Below are positions 1 to 9,038 of a stretch of 38,468 bases of DNA, in pieces. Both the position numbers and the translations under genes were made by a program. The notes under the pieces were generated by a model. The model saw nothing but the letters and a program-made list of their open reading frames with translations. It did no database searches and was not told the DNA's origin. The number at the start of each line of letters is the position of its first letter. Position 1 is the stretch's first letter. Source of the DNA: DATBGO01 sp050011895 (GTDB lineage Bacteria > Actinomycetota > Actinomycetes > Streptosporangiales > Streptosporangiaceae); contig JBEKIF010000041.1 in NCBI GenBank assembly GCA_050011895.1, positions 1-38,468 of the forward strand, written 5' to 3'.

Positions 1-199
1 TTTGGTATGACGGCCGGCCGAGAGCGGCTACTTGGAGTGGTCAGTCAGATACAATGCGCGTCATCAGTGGAAAAGACCAGGCGCAAGCGACCGCGGCCTG
101 GGCTGCGGGCAGGGCCACGGGCATCCGCGCCGGTCAATGATCTGTTGACTGATCGGCGCAGAGGCAGCCGTGACGACCTTCTGGCGGGGGCAAGCCACC

Positions 200-1801
200 G
201 TGATCAGCAGGCGGGATGCGTTACAGGCAGGCGTTCTGACGGCTTGCGCTGCCGGGCTTGGCGCCCTGGAGGCGCCGTCCGATGCCCGTGCGGCAGCCGA
301 AACAGCGGAGCGGGTCAGCCGCCGGGACTGGAAACGGCTGGCTGACGCGCTGTCCTCGCATGCCGCCCTCTACCGGCCGTGGGAACCCGCCTACCGGCCG
401 CTGGCGATCCCGTTCAACCACCGGTACTCCGGGATCAAGCCTGCCGGAATCATCGCCTGCGCTACCGCTAGGGACGTCCGCGAAGCGCTCCGCTGGGCCC
501 GGCAGGTCGGTCTTCCTGCCGTCCCCCGCTCCGGGCTAGGCCACAACTACGCCGGATACTCCACCACCACGGGCCTGCTGCTGAACATGGCCCGGATGAA
601 AAGCATCGTCTCCACGCCGCTGCCGGGCAATGCCCGCGTGCAGACCTACGGGCCGATGACAGTCGTCCACGACGCGGGCACCGTCACCGTCGGAGCCGGG
701 GTCACCAATAGCGATCTGCATCCGCTGCTGGAGGACCGGGGCATGTTCGTGCCCACAGGCCGCTGCCCCACGGTCGGGGTTGCCGGGCTGGTGCTGGGCG
801 GCGGAATCGGCTTCAGCGACAAGATGTTCGGGCTGACCTGCGACCGGCTCATAGCCACGACCCTCGTGCTCGCCGACGGAAGGGTGATCGAGGCCAGCGA
901 ACACGCTCATCCCGACCTGTTCTGGGCCTGTCGCGGCGGGGCGGGCAACAACTTCGGGGTCCACACCTCGTTCACCTTTAGGTACGAGCAGTTCCACGGC
1001 ACCGTGGCGTTCTACCAGTGTCGCTGGACCCTGGACTCCATATTGCCGGTCATCGCTGTGACGCAGCAGATCGTGCAGGACGCCGTCGCCGACAAGCGGT
1101 TCCACTGCCGTCTTGGAATCGGGACCCAGGGACGGACCAGGGGCCAGATCCGTGCGAACGCCAACGTCAATGTGATCGGCCAGCACTACGGCACCGTCGA
1201 GGAGTTGCGCGCTCTCATCGCCCCGCTGCTGAGCATCGGAACCGCAGCCGAGCGCGCCCGCAACAGCGCAGCCATCCGCGAGGTCACCCCCGGACAGGCG
1301 GGCAAATTGCTGGCCGCCACCACTCCCGTGGACCGGTTCGCTAGCAAGTCAGCGGTCCTGACCTCCCGGACGCTGCTCACCAGCAAGCAGATCACCGCCG
1401 CAGCCGAGCGGCTACTCGACTGGCCGGGCAGCGATAACAAGGACGGAGCCGGGATCGCGATGTTCGCCCTTGGCGGCGAGATCAACCGGGTGCCGGCGGA
1501 AGCGACCGCGTTCGTGCACCGAAACGGCCTGTTCATCTTCGCTGCCGAAACATGCTGGGCCGACCACGATCACCCTGACATCGCCGCCGCGAACCTGCGC
1601 TGGCTCGACAGGTTCTACGGAGACATCTTCGGTAATACGCCCCCCAAGTATTCGTACCAGAACTTCCCCGATCCGACGCTGAGGGACTGGCGGCGATCCT
1701 ATTACGGCGCGAACTACCACCGGCTAGTCCACGTGAAGCAGAAGTACGACCCGACCGGCTTCTTCAGATACCCCCAGGCAATCGGCTCCCGCCGCCCCTA
1801 G
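200..1801 (+). CDS. FAD-dependent oxidase, berberine-bridge-enzyme type, probable Tat export
   Basis: A flavoprotein oxidase of the PCMH/BBE family; substrates of such enzymes are sugars, alkaloids or secondary metabolites, and this one cannot be assigned. The N-terminus has SRRDALQAG followed by a hydrophobic alanine-rich stretch and a DARA-type cleavage region, a twin-arginine signal. The FAD domain shows the RSGLGHNYAGY loop (His about residue 115, the usual 8-alpha-histidyl-FAD site) and GRCPTVGVAGL (Cys about residue 189, the usual second covalent link), so bicovalent FAD is expected. The C-terminal BBE segment SYQNFPDP...YYGANY...YDPTGFFRYPQ is complete. I chose GTG at 200, which places the RR motif at the N-terminus; GTG at 170 is in frame and adds 10 residues. 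Length about 533 aa is normal for secreted members. It stands alone. Confidence 0.88.
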   Translation: MISRRDALQAGVLTACAAGLGALEAPSDARAAAETAERVSRRDWKRLADALSSHAALYRPWEPAYRPLAIPFNHRYSGIKPAGIIACATARDVREALRWARQVGLPAVPRSGLGHNYAGYSTTTGLLLNMARMKSIVSTPLPGNARVQTYGPMTVVHDAGTVTVGAGVTNSDLHPLLEDRGMFVPTGRCPTVGVAGLVLGGGIGFSDKMFGLTCDRLIATTLVLADGRVIEASEHAHPDLFWACRGGAGNNFGVHTSFTFRYEQFHGTVAFYQCRWTLDSILPVIAVTQQIVQDAVADKRFHCRLGIGTQGRTRGQIRANANVNVIGQHYGTVEELRALIAPLLSIGTAAERARNSAAIREVTPGQAGKLLAATTPVDRFASKSAVLTSRTLLTSKQITAAAERLLDWPGSDNKDGAGIAMFALGGEINRVPAEATAFVHRNGLFIFAAETCWADHDHPDIAAANLRWLDRFYGDIFGNTPPKYSYQNFPDPTLRDWRRSYYGANYHRLVHVKQKYDPTGFFRYPQAIGSRRP

Positions 1802-2190
1802 CCCGCACTCGACCCCGCCGCCCCGAGCAGACAGCAGGCGGCAGGCGACCTCGGCGATCGGCACACCACAGACGCTCGCGGCACCACGCGCTCGTCGGCA
1901 TATGCGTAAATGCGTGACGTAGCCCGATGCGTCCTTGCCGTCGGTTCGGGGTAGCCGTCCCAGGTCCGGACGTCCTGCCCGTAGGCGGCGGTGAATGCGT
2001 CGCGCTCGTCGGAGGGGAGCCCGAACCGGGGTGCCTGCAGGGTAGGGATCAAGTCGATCTCACTGGGGCCCGTACTGACGGTGTCTCAAAGAGCGGGTAC
2101 CGCGTGGCGACCGCCGCGGAGCAGGTTTCCGTGGTGGGGGTCGCCGTGGATCATCCCGTCCGGGAGCCGGAGGCTCGACTGCCGGTAGCC
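1798..2190 (-). pseudogene. APH-family phosphotransferase remnant
   Basis: Reading the minus strand from about 2190, one frame gives LPDGMIHGDPHHGNLLRGG, the HGDxxxxN catalytic loop of the aminoglycoside/choline kinase (APH) fold. The same frame continues as VPAL, a TGA stop (2088-2086), then DTVSTGPSEIDLIPTLQAP and RFGLPSDERDAFTAAYGQD, which is the metal-binding Asp region and the following helices of these kinases. After DVRTWDGYPE the sequence stops resembling the family. The N-lobe is missing. So this is a 5'-truncated copy with an internal nonsense codon. The substrate cannot be told; many actinobacterial relatives are not antibiotic kinases. Confidence 0.65.
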
Positions 2191-2413
2191 AGACGAGGCG
2201 TGTTTGCTACGTCATCGGTTCTGTGTGTGGTGCATCCGCTCGTGCGCAGGGCAGCCAGGGGTCTGGACCGCCTGGCGTTCCGCTGGGGGCAGTGGGGCCC
2301 GGCCCGGTTGTGACGGGGGCCAGAACTAGCCCTTCTGTGCCGCTTACCGCAGCGAACTAACGATCGGTCGGCGCTGCCTAGCCGGCAGCCGCCGTCGCCA
2401 ACCAGGTGCTCAC

Positions 2414-2625
2414 TCAGCGTGACAAATGTACATGTGCCGCGGTCACCTCATGGCGCCCGGCTGCCATCTTGGACAGGACCCAGATCAACGTGCTGGCTGC
2501 CCACTCGGCTTCCAGCTGAGCCAGCCGCGGGTCCGGTATCCGTTCGGCGACTCGCTACAGCTTGCTGACCTGCGAGAACGTCAAGTCCCGCCATCTCGCC
2601 CGATGATTCGACTTCTTGCAGCCAT
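2414..2625 (-). pseudogene. Unrecognised protein fragment with internal TAG
   Basis: On the minus strand a frame reads KKSNHRARWRDLTFSQVSKL, then TAG (2557-2555), then RVAERIPDPRLAQLEAEWA followed by ASTLIWVLSKMAAGRHEV and stops at 2414. Composition and helix-like periodicity look like real protein on both sides of the stop, so this is probably the C-terminal part of a decayed gene. I do not recognise the family. The 200 bases between this and the phosphotransferase remnant (2190-2414) hold nothing I can name. Confidence 0.3.
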
Positions 2626-2729
2626 GCAAGCAGCCAAAGATCAAATACGGAGACCATAAATGGCCTCTGAGCTGTGAAAACGTGGAGCTATGGGGACTCG
2701 AACCCCAGGCCTCTTGCATGCCATGCAAG
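2615..2729. repeat. Direct repeat of an anticodon-arm-like dyad
   Basis: CTTGCAGCCATGCAAG at 2615-2630 and CTTGCATGCCATGCAAG at 2713-2729 are near-identical self-complementary units about 98 bp apart. The second is the anticodon arm of the tRNA-Ala fragment described next. The first looks like a decayed duplicate, as expected after repeated integration at a tRNA gene. Confidence 0.35.
2683..2729 (-). tRNA. tRNA-Ala(GGC) 3' fragment, no 5' half
   Basis: Read on the minus strand this is an anticodon arm CTTGC-ATGGCAT-GCAAG (anticodon GGC), a short variable region, a T-arm TGGGG-TTCGAGT-CCCCA and the acceptor 3' strand TAGCTCC plus A. U70 in the acceptor is what the G3:U70 identity pair of tRNA-Ala needs. 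Upstream, where the D-arm and the 5' acceptor strand should be, the sequence does not fold; only a weak GGCTA is present at the wrong distance. This is therefore a tRNA remnant, of the kind left at an attachment site of an integrative element. A related fragment lies at 11858-11888 in the opposite orientation. Confidence 0.6.
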
Positions 2730-3251
2730 TCAGGGAACCTGCCTGCCAGGCACGTTATAGCCTTCCACCTGCTGATCTAGTGCACCGATGTGCCCGTGAG
2801 TGCCTGCCGGTCGCTGGGTGTTGGCTGTCCACTTGGCTGTCCACTATCTCCTTTGACGCCATCTGTTCGAATGCCAGAAGGCCCCTGCTGCGGGCACGCG
2901 TTGGGCACGCCGAACCATGCTCCAGAGGTAAGAACATCGCCGCCACCGTGATCGGGTGATGTCGCCGGGGCGTCCCGATCCGTCACCCAAGACCGCTTCG
3001 CCACCTTCGGCGGCACCGGCCGGTCGAGGTCTCCCCCGGCGACTGCAAGACCATCGGGCTGCCGCTGCGCGAGCACCGGGCGCCATAGACGACGCCTCTC
3101 ACCTGGCCGCGGGCACAGCGAAGGCCGAGCGACCAAGATCATCCACGCATTGCCGCCAGCGCCGGAGAGCTGCGAGCGACACCGTATCGGGGAGCGGGAG
3201 GTGCGGAGCCACGGCAAGGGCACGCCACCCGCAATTCCCTTCCGGCGGGTC
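2730..3251. other. Long stretch without a recognisable gene
   Basis: About 520 bases. Several overlapping open frames exist on both strands, as usual at this GC content, but none shows a family signature. The 11-base unit TTGGCTGTCCA occurs twice in tandem at about 2820-2845. A degraded integrase would be expected next to a tRNA attachment site, but I cannot identify one here. Confidence 0.4.
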
Positions 3252-4262
3252 TCAGAGTTCGAACACCAGTCGCGCCGGGACCTTTCCGGACAGGACCTCC
3301 TCGAAGCAGGCGTTGACGTCCTCGATCCGGCGGACGTCGGCGATAACGCGGGTGCGGCCCGAGGCGTGCAGCTCGAATACCTCCGAGACGTCAAGCCGCG
3401 TGCCGACGATCGAGCCGATGACCGAAATTCCTTTGAGCACCGTCTCGAATATCGGGAGCGCGAATGCGTTGTCCCGCGGCAGCGCGACCAGCACCAGCCG
3501 GCCGCCGGGCTTGAGAGAGTCGAAGGCCTGGCGCATCGCCTGTGGTGACACGGCCACTGAGATGGCGGCGTCGGCGCCGCCCAGCCCCTGAATCACCGCG
3601 ACCGGGTCGTCGGTGCGTGCGTTGACGGTGTGATCGGCGCCGAGATTGCGGGCAAGCTCAAGCTTCTCGCCTTCCAGATCGACCGCGACGACCGTCGCCC
3701 CCGCGATCTTGGCGTACTGCAGCGCCAAATGCCCCAGGCCCCCGATGCCGAACACCGCGACCAGATCCGAGGACCTGGCACCAGAAACCTTGACCGCCTT
3801 GTACGTCGTGACTCCTGCGCAGGTCAGGGGCGCCGCCTCGAAGGAGGAGATGCCTTCGGGAACGGGCACCACGAAGTCACTGGAGGCGACCGCGTATTCC
3901 GCGTAGGCACCATCGATCGAGTAGCCGCTCATCTTCTGTGTCGGGCACAATGTCTCCCGGCCGGTCTGGCAGAACTCGCAGTGCCCGCACGCCCATCCGA
4001 GCCACGCGATCGCCACCCGCTGCCGGACCCTGGTCGCGTCTACACCCGCGCCCACCTGCTCGATGATCCCGACGCCTTCGTGGCCCGGGATAAAGGGCGG
4101 CGTTGGCTTGACTGGCCAGTCGCCACGTGCGGCATGAATGTCCGTATGGCACAGGCCGCTGGCCTCGATCCGGACCAGCACCTGTCCTGGCCCAGGCGTC
4201 GGCACCGGCAGGTCCTGAATCTCCAGCGGCTCTGTGAAAGACGTAACAACAGCAGCTTTCAT
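3252..4262 (-). CDS. Zinc-dependent alcohol dehydrogenase (AdhP type)
   Basis: Medium-chain NAD-dependent alcohol dehydrogenase, 336 aa, cytoplasmic, interconverting primary alcohols and aldehydes. All signature residues are present: catalytic zinc ligands Cys38 (GLCHTD), His61-Glu62 (PGHEGVG) and Cys148 (PLTCAG); structural zinc Cys92, Cys95, Cys98 and Cys106; and the Rossmann loop GIGGLGHLALQYAK near 172-185. The start at 4262 (MKAAVV) is preferred because it matches the family N-terminus and has GGGAG about 9 bases upstream; an in-frame start at 4295 would add 11 unsupported residues. It is monocistronic. No regulator sits beside it, so the physiological substrate (ethanol, formaldehyde adducts, others) is unknown. 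Confidence 0.92.
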   Translation of the reverse strand: MKAAVVTSFTEPLEIQDLPVPTPGPGQVLVRIEASGLCHTDIHAARGDWPVKPTPPFIPGHEGVGIIEQVGAGVDATRVRQRVAIAWLGWACGHCEFCQTGRETLCPTQKMSGYSIDGAYAEYAVASSDFVVPVPEGISSFEAAPLTCAGVTTYKAVKVSGARSSDLVAVFGIGGLGHLALQYAKIAGATVVAVDLEGEKLELARNLGADHTVNARTDDPVAVIQGLGGADAAISVAVSPQAMRQAFDSLKPGGRLVLVALPRDNAFALPIFETVLKGISVIGSIVGTRLDVSEVFELHASGRTRVIADVRRIEDVNACFEEVLSGKVPARLVFEL

Positions 4263-4299
4263 CGTGCTGACTCCCAGCCTCAGTTCCGGCCGCACCCAC

Positions 4300-4754
4300 G
4301 ATGCGCCATGGACGGTAACTATCCAGCGTCTTGGCCCAAGGCGTTAGAGCAATTGGTCCTGGCGCCTCGGCTATGGTCCCGGGCGGACCGGTGCCGGGAC
4401 CATAGCGGCCGAACACGCACGGCGACCGCGCTTGGGAGGGATTGCGCGCGGGTGGCATCAAGGCATCAACCACGATCTGTGACGAGCGCACGGCGACAAT
4501 CGGCGCATTGGCGCCGGCACGCTCCGCGGTGCCCGGCACTCGTGGACGCGAGCGCATGCTCGCCTGAAGTCCGTCAGCAGTCACCAGTTCCCCGACGTAC
4601 CTCAACGCGTCAAATGAGGGCGAACTGGCCTGGCGAAGGTGTTCTCGGCGGTGGTTGGGGCGGTGCGCGGCAGGACGGAGGCATGGGTGCAGGTGACCGG
4701 CCGGGCCGTGCGGGGGATCGGTCGGCGGGGGACGATGCACCCTAAGCTCGTCGC
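4300..4754. other. Intergenic region without recognisable gene
   Basis: About 450 bases upstream of the alcohol dehydrogenase. Open frames here are not supported by any family motif. It must carry the dehydrogenase promoter on the minus strand, but I see no convincing -10/-35 pair. Confidence 0.35.
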
Positions 4755-4889
4755 ATGGCCAGGTACTTCGACATCCATCCGGCCAACCCGCAACGGCGCG
4801 CGATCGTCCAGATCGCTGATGTCGTCCGCGCAGGCGGCGTGATCGCCTACCCGACGGATTCCTGCTACGCGCTCGGCTGCCAGCTTGGC
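4755..4889 (+). pseudogene. Sua5/YciO-type protein, N-terminal fragment
   Basis: The first 45 codons read MARYFDIHPANPQRR, then VVRAGGVIAYPTDSCYALG and CQLG. This is the N-terminus of the YrdC/Sua5/YciO family (L-threonylcarbamoyladenylate synthase fold, tRNA t6A pathway), including the AYPTDSCYALG nucleotide-binding strand. After CQLG the frame continues for 50 codons into unrelated sequence. The remaining roughly 150 residues of the domain are absent, so the gene is truncated by a deletion or insertion junction near 4890. Confidence 0.6.
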
Positions 4890-5039
4890 ATCACCATCAC
4901 GGGAGGTCAGCACGGCCCGGTAGCTGGCATGGCTAGCCTGACCTGTTGCACGGCCGCAAAAAGGACCACGCGCCAATGCATCCTGCTGCCGTCTCCGCCG
5001 CGCTCTGCGCCCAGGCAAGTGAGACTGATGCCACGGTAG

Positions 5040-5459
5040 GAAAATAATGTTTTGCCTGGTCAGCTTCACTCAGGCCTGTTCAGGCGCCGCGGATATGGCG
5101 AGCTGTACGTCCAGATGGCCGATATCAGCGCCTCGAACCTGCGCAAGCACCGGCGCAGCGCCGTGGCCGACCGGTGAGCAGCCAGAGCCGGCGGGATCCG
5201 CGGCATGGCGGGGACCCCAGGGGCGCGAGCATCTGGCGCGGCCAATGGACCCGAAGGTCAGGACTTCCGGCCCTGACCCCGCACTTTGCCATTGCGTGAC
5301 TATTGACGTTAGGAAGCTGGAAGCAGGAAGCGGGTCCGCGAGCCGTGTTTGCGGCGCGCCGCCGTCCGCCGGTCGGCCAGCGCGCCGGAGGGATTGAGGA
5401 AAAGGCGGTTCGCGGGTCCCGGCTAAGGGTTTCGGCGTTCGACCTTTGGGAGGTCCACA
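5040..5459. other. Gene-poor stretch with a short C-terminal-like frame
   Basis: About 420 bases. On the plus strand around 5090-5177 a frame reads YGELYVQMADISASNLRKHR and ends RSAVADR-stop, which looks like a protein C-terminus, but I cannot name it. The remainder holds only shadow frames. Confidence 0.3.
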
Positions 5460-5891
5460 ATGGCATCGGCGACAATGAAGCCGGCTGGTGAGACGAGCGG
5501 GCGGCACGCGGAGGGCCGCGGCTATGGCTTGATCCTGTTTGCGTCTGTCTTGCTGCTGGTCATCGGCTTCTTCAACATGATTTACGGCATCGCCGCGATC
5601 GCGAACTCGCACGTGTTCGTTGCCAACGCGCACTACGTGTTCGCTAACCTGCGCGCCTGGGGCTGGATCACGCTGATCATCTCCGTCTTGCAGCTGATCG
5701 CGGCGGGCGGGATCCTGGCGGGCAACCAGCTGGCCCGCTGGTTCGCGGTGGTGGTGGTCGGGCTCAGCGCCATCGACATGATGTTCTTTGTCCCGGCTTA
5801 CCCGTTCTGGGCGCTGGCGATCATCGCGATGGACGTCGTCGCACTGTACGGGCTGTGCGCCTACGGCAGCCGCGAGAACCTCGCCGCCTAA
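5460..5891 (+). CDS. DUF7144-family four-helix membrane protein
   Basis: 143 aa. After a polar N-terminal tail of about 25 residues come four hydrophobic helices (approximately residues 26-48, 58-82, 88-108 and 112-135). The pattern GLILFASVLLLVIGFFNMI ... YGIAAIANSHVF and WGWITLIISVLQL is that of the DUF7144 family, common in actinobacteria and of unknown function. GGGAGGTCCACA just before the ATG is a clear ribosome site. A strong inverted repeat follows 60 bases after the stop, so it is a single-gene transcription unit. Confidence 0.85.
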   Translation: MASATMKPAGETSGRHAEGRGYGLILFASVLLLVIGFFNMIYGIAAIANSHVFVANAHYVFANLRAWGWITLIISVLQLIAAGGILAGNQLARWFAVVVVGLSAIDMMFFVPAYPFWALAIIAMDVVALYGLCAYGSRENLAA

Positions 5892-5950
5892 CGCCGCGAG
5901 GCTAACAGGTCCCGACTGGGGGCCCGGGGTCCGGTCATCCGGCCGGACCC

Positions 5951-5996
5951 AGCACGCGGGCCGGTCCGGGTCAACGCCCGGACCGGCCCGCGTGCT
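5951..5996. terminator. 20-bp perfect hairpin, likely terminator
   Basis: Arms at 5951-5970 and 5977-5996 are perfect reverse complements (20 bp) around the 6-base loop TCAACG. There is no T-run, which is normal for GC-rich actinobacterial terminators. It lies directly downstream of the DUF7144 gene. Confidence 0.75.
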
Positions 5997-6465
5997 CGCC
6001 GTGGTCTGGTGACCAAGGTGCTGGTGGGTCCCTGTAAGGGCGTCCGTGGTCTCGGAATCGCCCGCCAGGCGGGCAGGTCGACGGGCGAAGCGCAGCCACA
6101 TCCGCGGCGGGCGAGCGCCGCGAGCGGAACCCACCACCCCCTCCGAGAGCAGCCAGAAGGCGACGGGAGCCCTTGAGGGCTGCTTCCAGCTATCCGTTCC
6201 GCGCCACTGGCCGTCGGCGGTCGCCGCCACCCAGGGGTGGGCCCATCGATCCGGCGATCCAGCACGCACGGCCCTGGTGGGACTCGGCGCCGTCGATCCG
6301 CATGCTGTCATCCGCCCGTGCAGCTCGCCCCGACGGCGTGCGACCCGGGCCAAGTTTGCCCGCCTGCCCGTCGCGACGGGCCGGAGGTGCGCCAGGCGTT
6401 CGGTGGCCGGTTCCGGACCTCACAGGGCAACGAGAAGAAACCCGGTTTCGGGTTGTTGAGGCGAC
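5997..6465. other. Stretch without recognisable gene
   Basis: About 470 bases after the hairpin. Long open frames on both strands are dominated by Arg, Pro and Gly and are typical high-GC shadows. Nothing could be assigned. Confidence 0.35.
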
Positions 6466-6747
6466 ATGTGCAACGGAGCGGCAGCCAGCCGAGTGGTCCC
6501 TGAACGTTCAGCTGACCGCATTGACAGCGTTCACGAGGTGGTCCTCCTGGGCCCAGACCTGCCCTACCGCAAGGAATACAGCGCGATCCGGTACCCGGCC
6601 GAGCTGAACCGCCGCCCCGGCTGGCTCGCCGGCGTCGGCCCGTATGTGAGCGTGATCTGCGGACACCCCGACTTCATCGAGAACAGCATCTTCCCGCGCC
6701 CCTTCCATCGCGCCAGGGTGCGCCACGATCGCCGGAATGTCTTTTAG
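6466..6747 (+). CDS. Hypothetical protein or fragment, 93 aa
   Basis: I do not recognise this family. The middle part, VHEVVLLGPDLPYRKEYSAI and GPYVSVICGHPDFIENSIF, has balanced protein-like composition with few of the Arg/Pro runs of shadow frames. The ends are less convincing, so it may be an internal piece of a decayed gene. On the opposite strand just beyond it (about 6730-6792) a short hydrophobic frame LLVLGLVALLRTGLKDIPAI suggests another membrane-protein fragment. Treat as uncertain. Confidence 0.3.
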   Translation: MCNGAAASRVVPERSADRIDSVHEVVLLGPDLPYRKEYSAIRYPAELNRRPGWLAGVGPYVSVICGHPDFIENSIFPRPFHRARVRHDRRNVF

Positions 6748-6855
6748 CCCAGTGCGAAGTAGGGCGACCAAGCCGAGCACGAGCAAGGGCATCGAGTTAT
6801 CAGCCGTCCGCGCGCTGCCGCGCGGACTGGCGGCGTCAATGACGCGGCCGGATGC

Positions 6856-7488
6856 TCACGTCGTCTCGTCCAGGTGAGCGCGCTCGGCCAGCACCGCGGC
6901 GAGGTGGTTTTTGCTGGCCATGGTGGCCGAGTCCTCAGCCCCCAGCACCCGGGTCCTGATTTCCAGGATGGCGCGCTGCTCGGCCTCGGCCTCGTCGTAT
7001 CGTCCGAGCCGGGAGAGGGTGAGCGCGAGATTGTTGCGGCTGATCAGGGCGTCGGGGTGTTCCTCGCCTAGCGCCTGGGTCTGGATCCGCACGATGTCCT
7101 GGTATTCCTCCCCGGCCTCCGCCGGCTGCCCGAGCCTGACCAGCGTGAGCGCAAGGTGGCTGCGGCTGGCCAGCGTGTTCGGGTGATCGGCGCCCAGCAT
7201 CCGGGTCCGGATCGCCACGATGTCCCGGTACTCGCGGTCGGCCTCCGCCAACCGCCCCAACCGGGCCAGCGTGAGCGCGAGGTTGTTCCGGCTGGCCAGG
7301 GTGGCCGGGTGCCCGGCCCCGTAACCGGGGTCGCTGGTCTTCGCCTGGCACGCCCGCCGCCAACCTTCCACGGCGAGGTCATAGCAGCTCTTGTCGTAGG
7401 CGGTGGCGGCCATCGAGTCCGCGTCGGACGCCCCGGGTGGTCGAGTTCGCAAGTCCCTGAGTGGGGCGAGCGTCGCCGTGCCGGGCAC
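6856..7488 (-). CDS. Tetratricopeptide-repeat protein (kinesin-light-chain-like repeats)
   Basis: Up to 210 aa with four 42-residue repeats of the type GADHPNTLASRSHLALTLVR ... EYQDIVRIQTQ, the TPR_10/TPR_12 repeats found in actinobacterial signalling and NB-ARC proteins. They form a protein-binding solenoid. Here there is no attached NTPase or kinase domain, so this is either a stand-alone adaptor or the C-terminal part of a longer ancestor. Start: GTG 7488 gives 210 aa and leaves only 15 bases to the divergent zinc-ribbon gene; ATG 7413 (MAATAYDKSCYDLAVEGW) is equally possible and leaves about 90 bases for two promoters. Neither has a clear ribosome site. Confidence 0.75.
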   Translation of the reverse strand: MPGTATLAPLRDLRTRPPGASDADSMAATAYDKSCYDLAVEGWRRACQAKTSDPGYGAGHPATLASRNNLALTLARLGRLAEADREYRDIVAIRTRMLGADHPNTLASRSHLALTLVRLGQPAEAGEEYQDIVRIQTQALGEEHPDALISRNNLALTLSRLGRYDEAEAEQRAILEIRTRVLGAEDSATMASKNHLAAVLAERAHLDETT

Positions 7489-7503
7489 AGGCCGGAGGAC
7501 ATT

Positions 7504-8498
7504 ATGAGCATATTTTGCTCAGCATGCGGTTCACCGCTGAGCGCGGACGACGCGTTCTGCGGCAGTTGCGGCTATGCGGTGCCGTCGGGCTATGTCCCCG
7601 TTTCTGACACGCCGGCTGGTTCGCTAGCGGACGCTGTCGCCTGGCCCTCGTCTCCTCTGGCGGAAAGCCCGGACCAAGTTCCGCCCGCCCCCCCGGGCCA
7701 GCCGTACGTCAGGCCGCTCAGCTACACCTCACTCACCGGCGAGCCGGCCTTCGATCCGCTGCGCAATACCCGGGTTTTCTGGCAGTTAGCTCGCCAGGCG
7801 CTCCTGTTCGCAGTCATCTACGTGCTGATCGAGGTCGTGGTCAGCATCATCCTGTTCGCCATCGTCGGCCCGCTCGCAGGGAGGTTCGCCGTCCCGCGCA
7901 GCATCTGGGTAGAAGTCAGCACCCTGGCGTGGCTGATCATGTTCACTGCATTCTGGCTTACACCGGTCCCGGCGCTGCTCGCCCAGTGGAGCCGCCTAGT
8001 GAGTTACGGTGCGACCGCGGCCCCGACGATGCTTGATTACATCAGGCAAGTACTCCTGCGGCACGGACGCCGAACGACACCCTCGAACAACGGCGAATTG
8101 CACCGCCCGGCGAAGGGCTACGGGACTACCTTCTCCTGCGCCGCGGGGTATTCGTTGGCATCGTGGGCTGCTTTCCGCACGGTGAGGACCTGTACCTGGG
8201 CTGGACATTCTGGGTTCGACTGTCCCCGTTCCGGGTGGTCCTGATGCACATCGGCCGCTGGATCCAGGATCGCACCGGTAACGGGAACGACATGTTCCAG
8301 ACGCTGCGCTACGACTCGGCCCGGGCGACGTTGGCCGCGATGCACAATTCCGTATGCGAGGCAATCGAGGCCCTCGCCGGCCCACGCGCAGCGCAGGAGG
8401 AGGCGGTCAGCGCGCCCTCGGGCAGCGCCGAGACGGCCGAGCAGCCGAGCCGGGTCAGGGAATTCCCCCGGCCAGGCTGGGCCGGAAACGTCGGCTGA
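7504..8498 (+). pseudogene. Zinc-ribbon membrane protein, split by a 1-nt deletion
   Basis: Starts at ATG 7504 after GGAGGAC. It opens with a double CxxC zinc ribbon (FCSACGSPL ... FCGSCGYAV), then a Pro-rich linker, a hydrophobic region of two helices (LLFAVIYVLIEVVVSIILFA, then LAWLIMFTAFWLTPVPALLA), then DYIRQVLLRH. At about 8066 the frame breaks: the natural continuation TPNDTLEQRRIAPPGEGLRD ... VFVGIVGCFPHGEDLYLGWT is in the -1 frame and runs to 8498 (ending RPGWAGNVG). One missing base after 8066 explains it. Rejoined, the protein would be about 331 aa. Either a recent pseudogene or a sequencing error. Zinc-ribbon plus membrane segment proteins of this kind are uncharacterised. Confidence 0.75.
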
Positions 8499-9038
8499 CC
8501 ACGATAGGCAAGGCCCGCACGCCTGACTCGGCGGGCGGGGCTGGCTGCTGGGTTCGGCGACCTGGCAGGCCAACTCAGCGCACGTGACCTCCCGAACCGG
8601 AGACCTGGTCGCGCGGGTGCCTGCGATGCTGCCCACCCGCCCGGCGACTGGTTGCTCGTCTTTTACAACGCCCCTAGTCTGAACGCATAGTGGCCTGCTC
8701 TGAGGCCTGCCGCAGGTCCATATCGCAGATGGATGGATAAGGCGCCACCGAGAGCTTGATCATGCCGAATGCGTGCCCAGGTGCTCGCTGGAGATCGGAG
8801 ATACGCAGGTCAGGCGCGTTGACTGACGGGTCTTGAAAACCGCTAGGGCCATTAACTGGCAGCTCTGAGCGCGCATGTGCGGCTGTCGCGGTCACTCCGT
8901 CTGACGAGCATGTAATTGGTACCCGATAACTCGCCCGTCCCCCACTGTCCACGCCGCTTTCTTAGCGAGCGGCTCTCACCTGGCGCAACCAGTAGCTCCG
9001 CACCCGATTTCTCGAACGCCAGTTCGCATACTGATGAG
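8499..9038. other. Stretch without recognisable gene
   Basis: About 540 bases between the zinc-ribbon gene and the conjugation-element remnant. It is slightly less GC-rich than the flanks in its second half (8650-9000). No frame carries a family motif. The left boundary of the integrated element may lie here. Confidence 0.35.

Noticed and set aside
170..200. GTG 170 as the start of the FAD oxidase
   Set aside because: Possible, but it places ten polar residues before the twin-arginine motif and has no better ribosome site than GTG 200.
2730..3251. Integrase gene next to the tRNA fragment
   Set aside because: No R-H-R-Y tyrosine-recombinase or serine-recombinase motif was found in any frame.
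3630..4745. 371-codon plus-strand open frame
   Set aside because: It is a shadow of the alcohol dehydrogenase; composition is Arg/Pro-rich.
5070..6353. 427-codon minus-strand open frame
   Set aside because: It lies antisense to the DUF7144 gene and is rich in Arg, Pro and Gly without any motif. Long shadow frames are expected at this GC content.
6856..7413. Regular 126-bp repeats as a possible repeat array or CRISPR
   Set aside because: The repeats are 42-codon TPR units of one coding frame, with no conserved short repeats or unique spacers.
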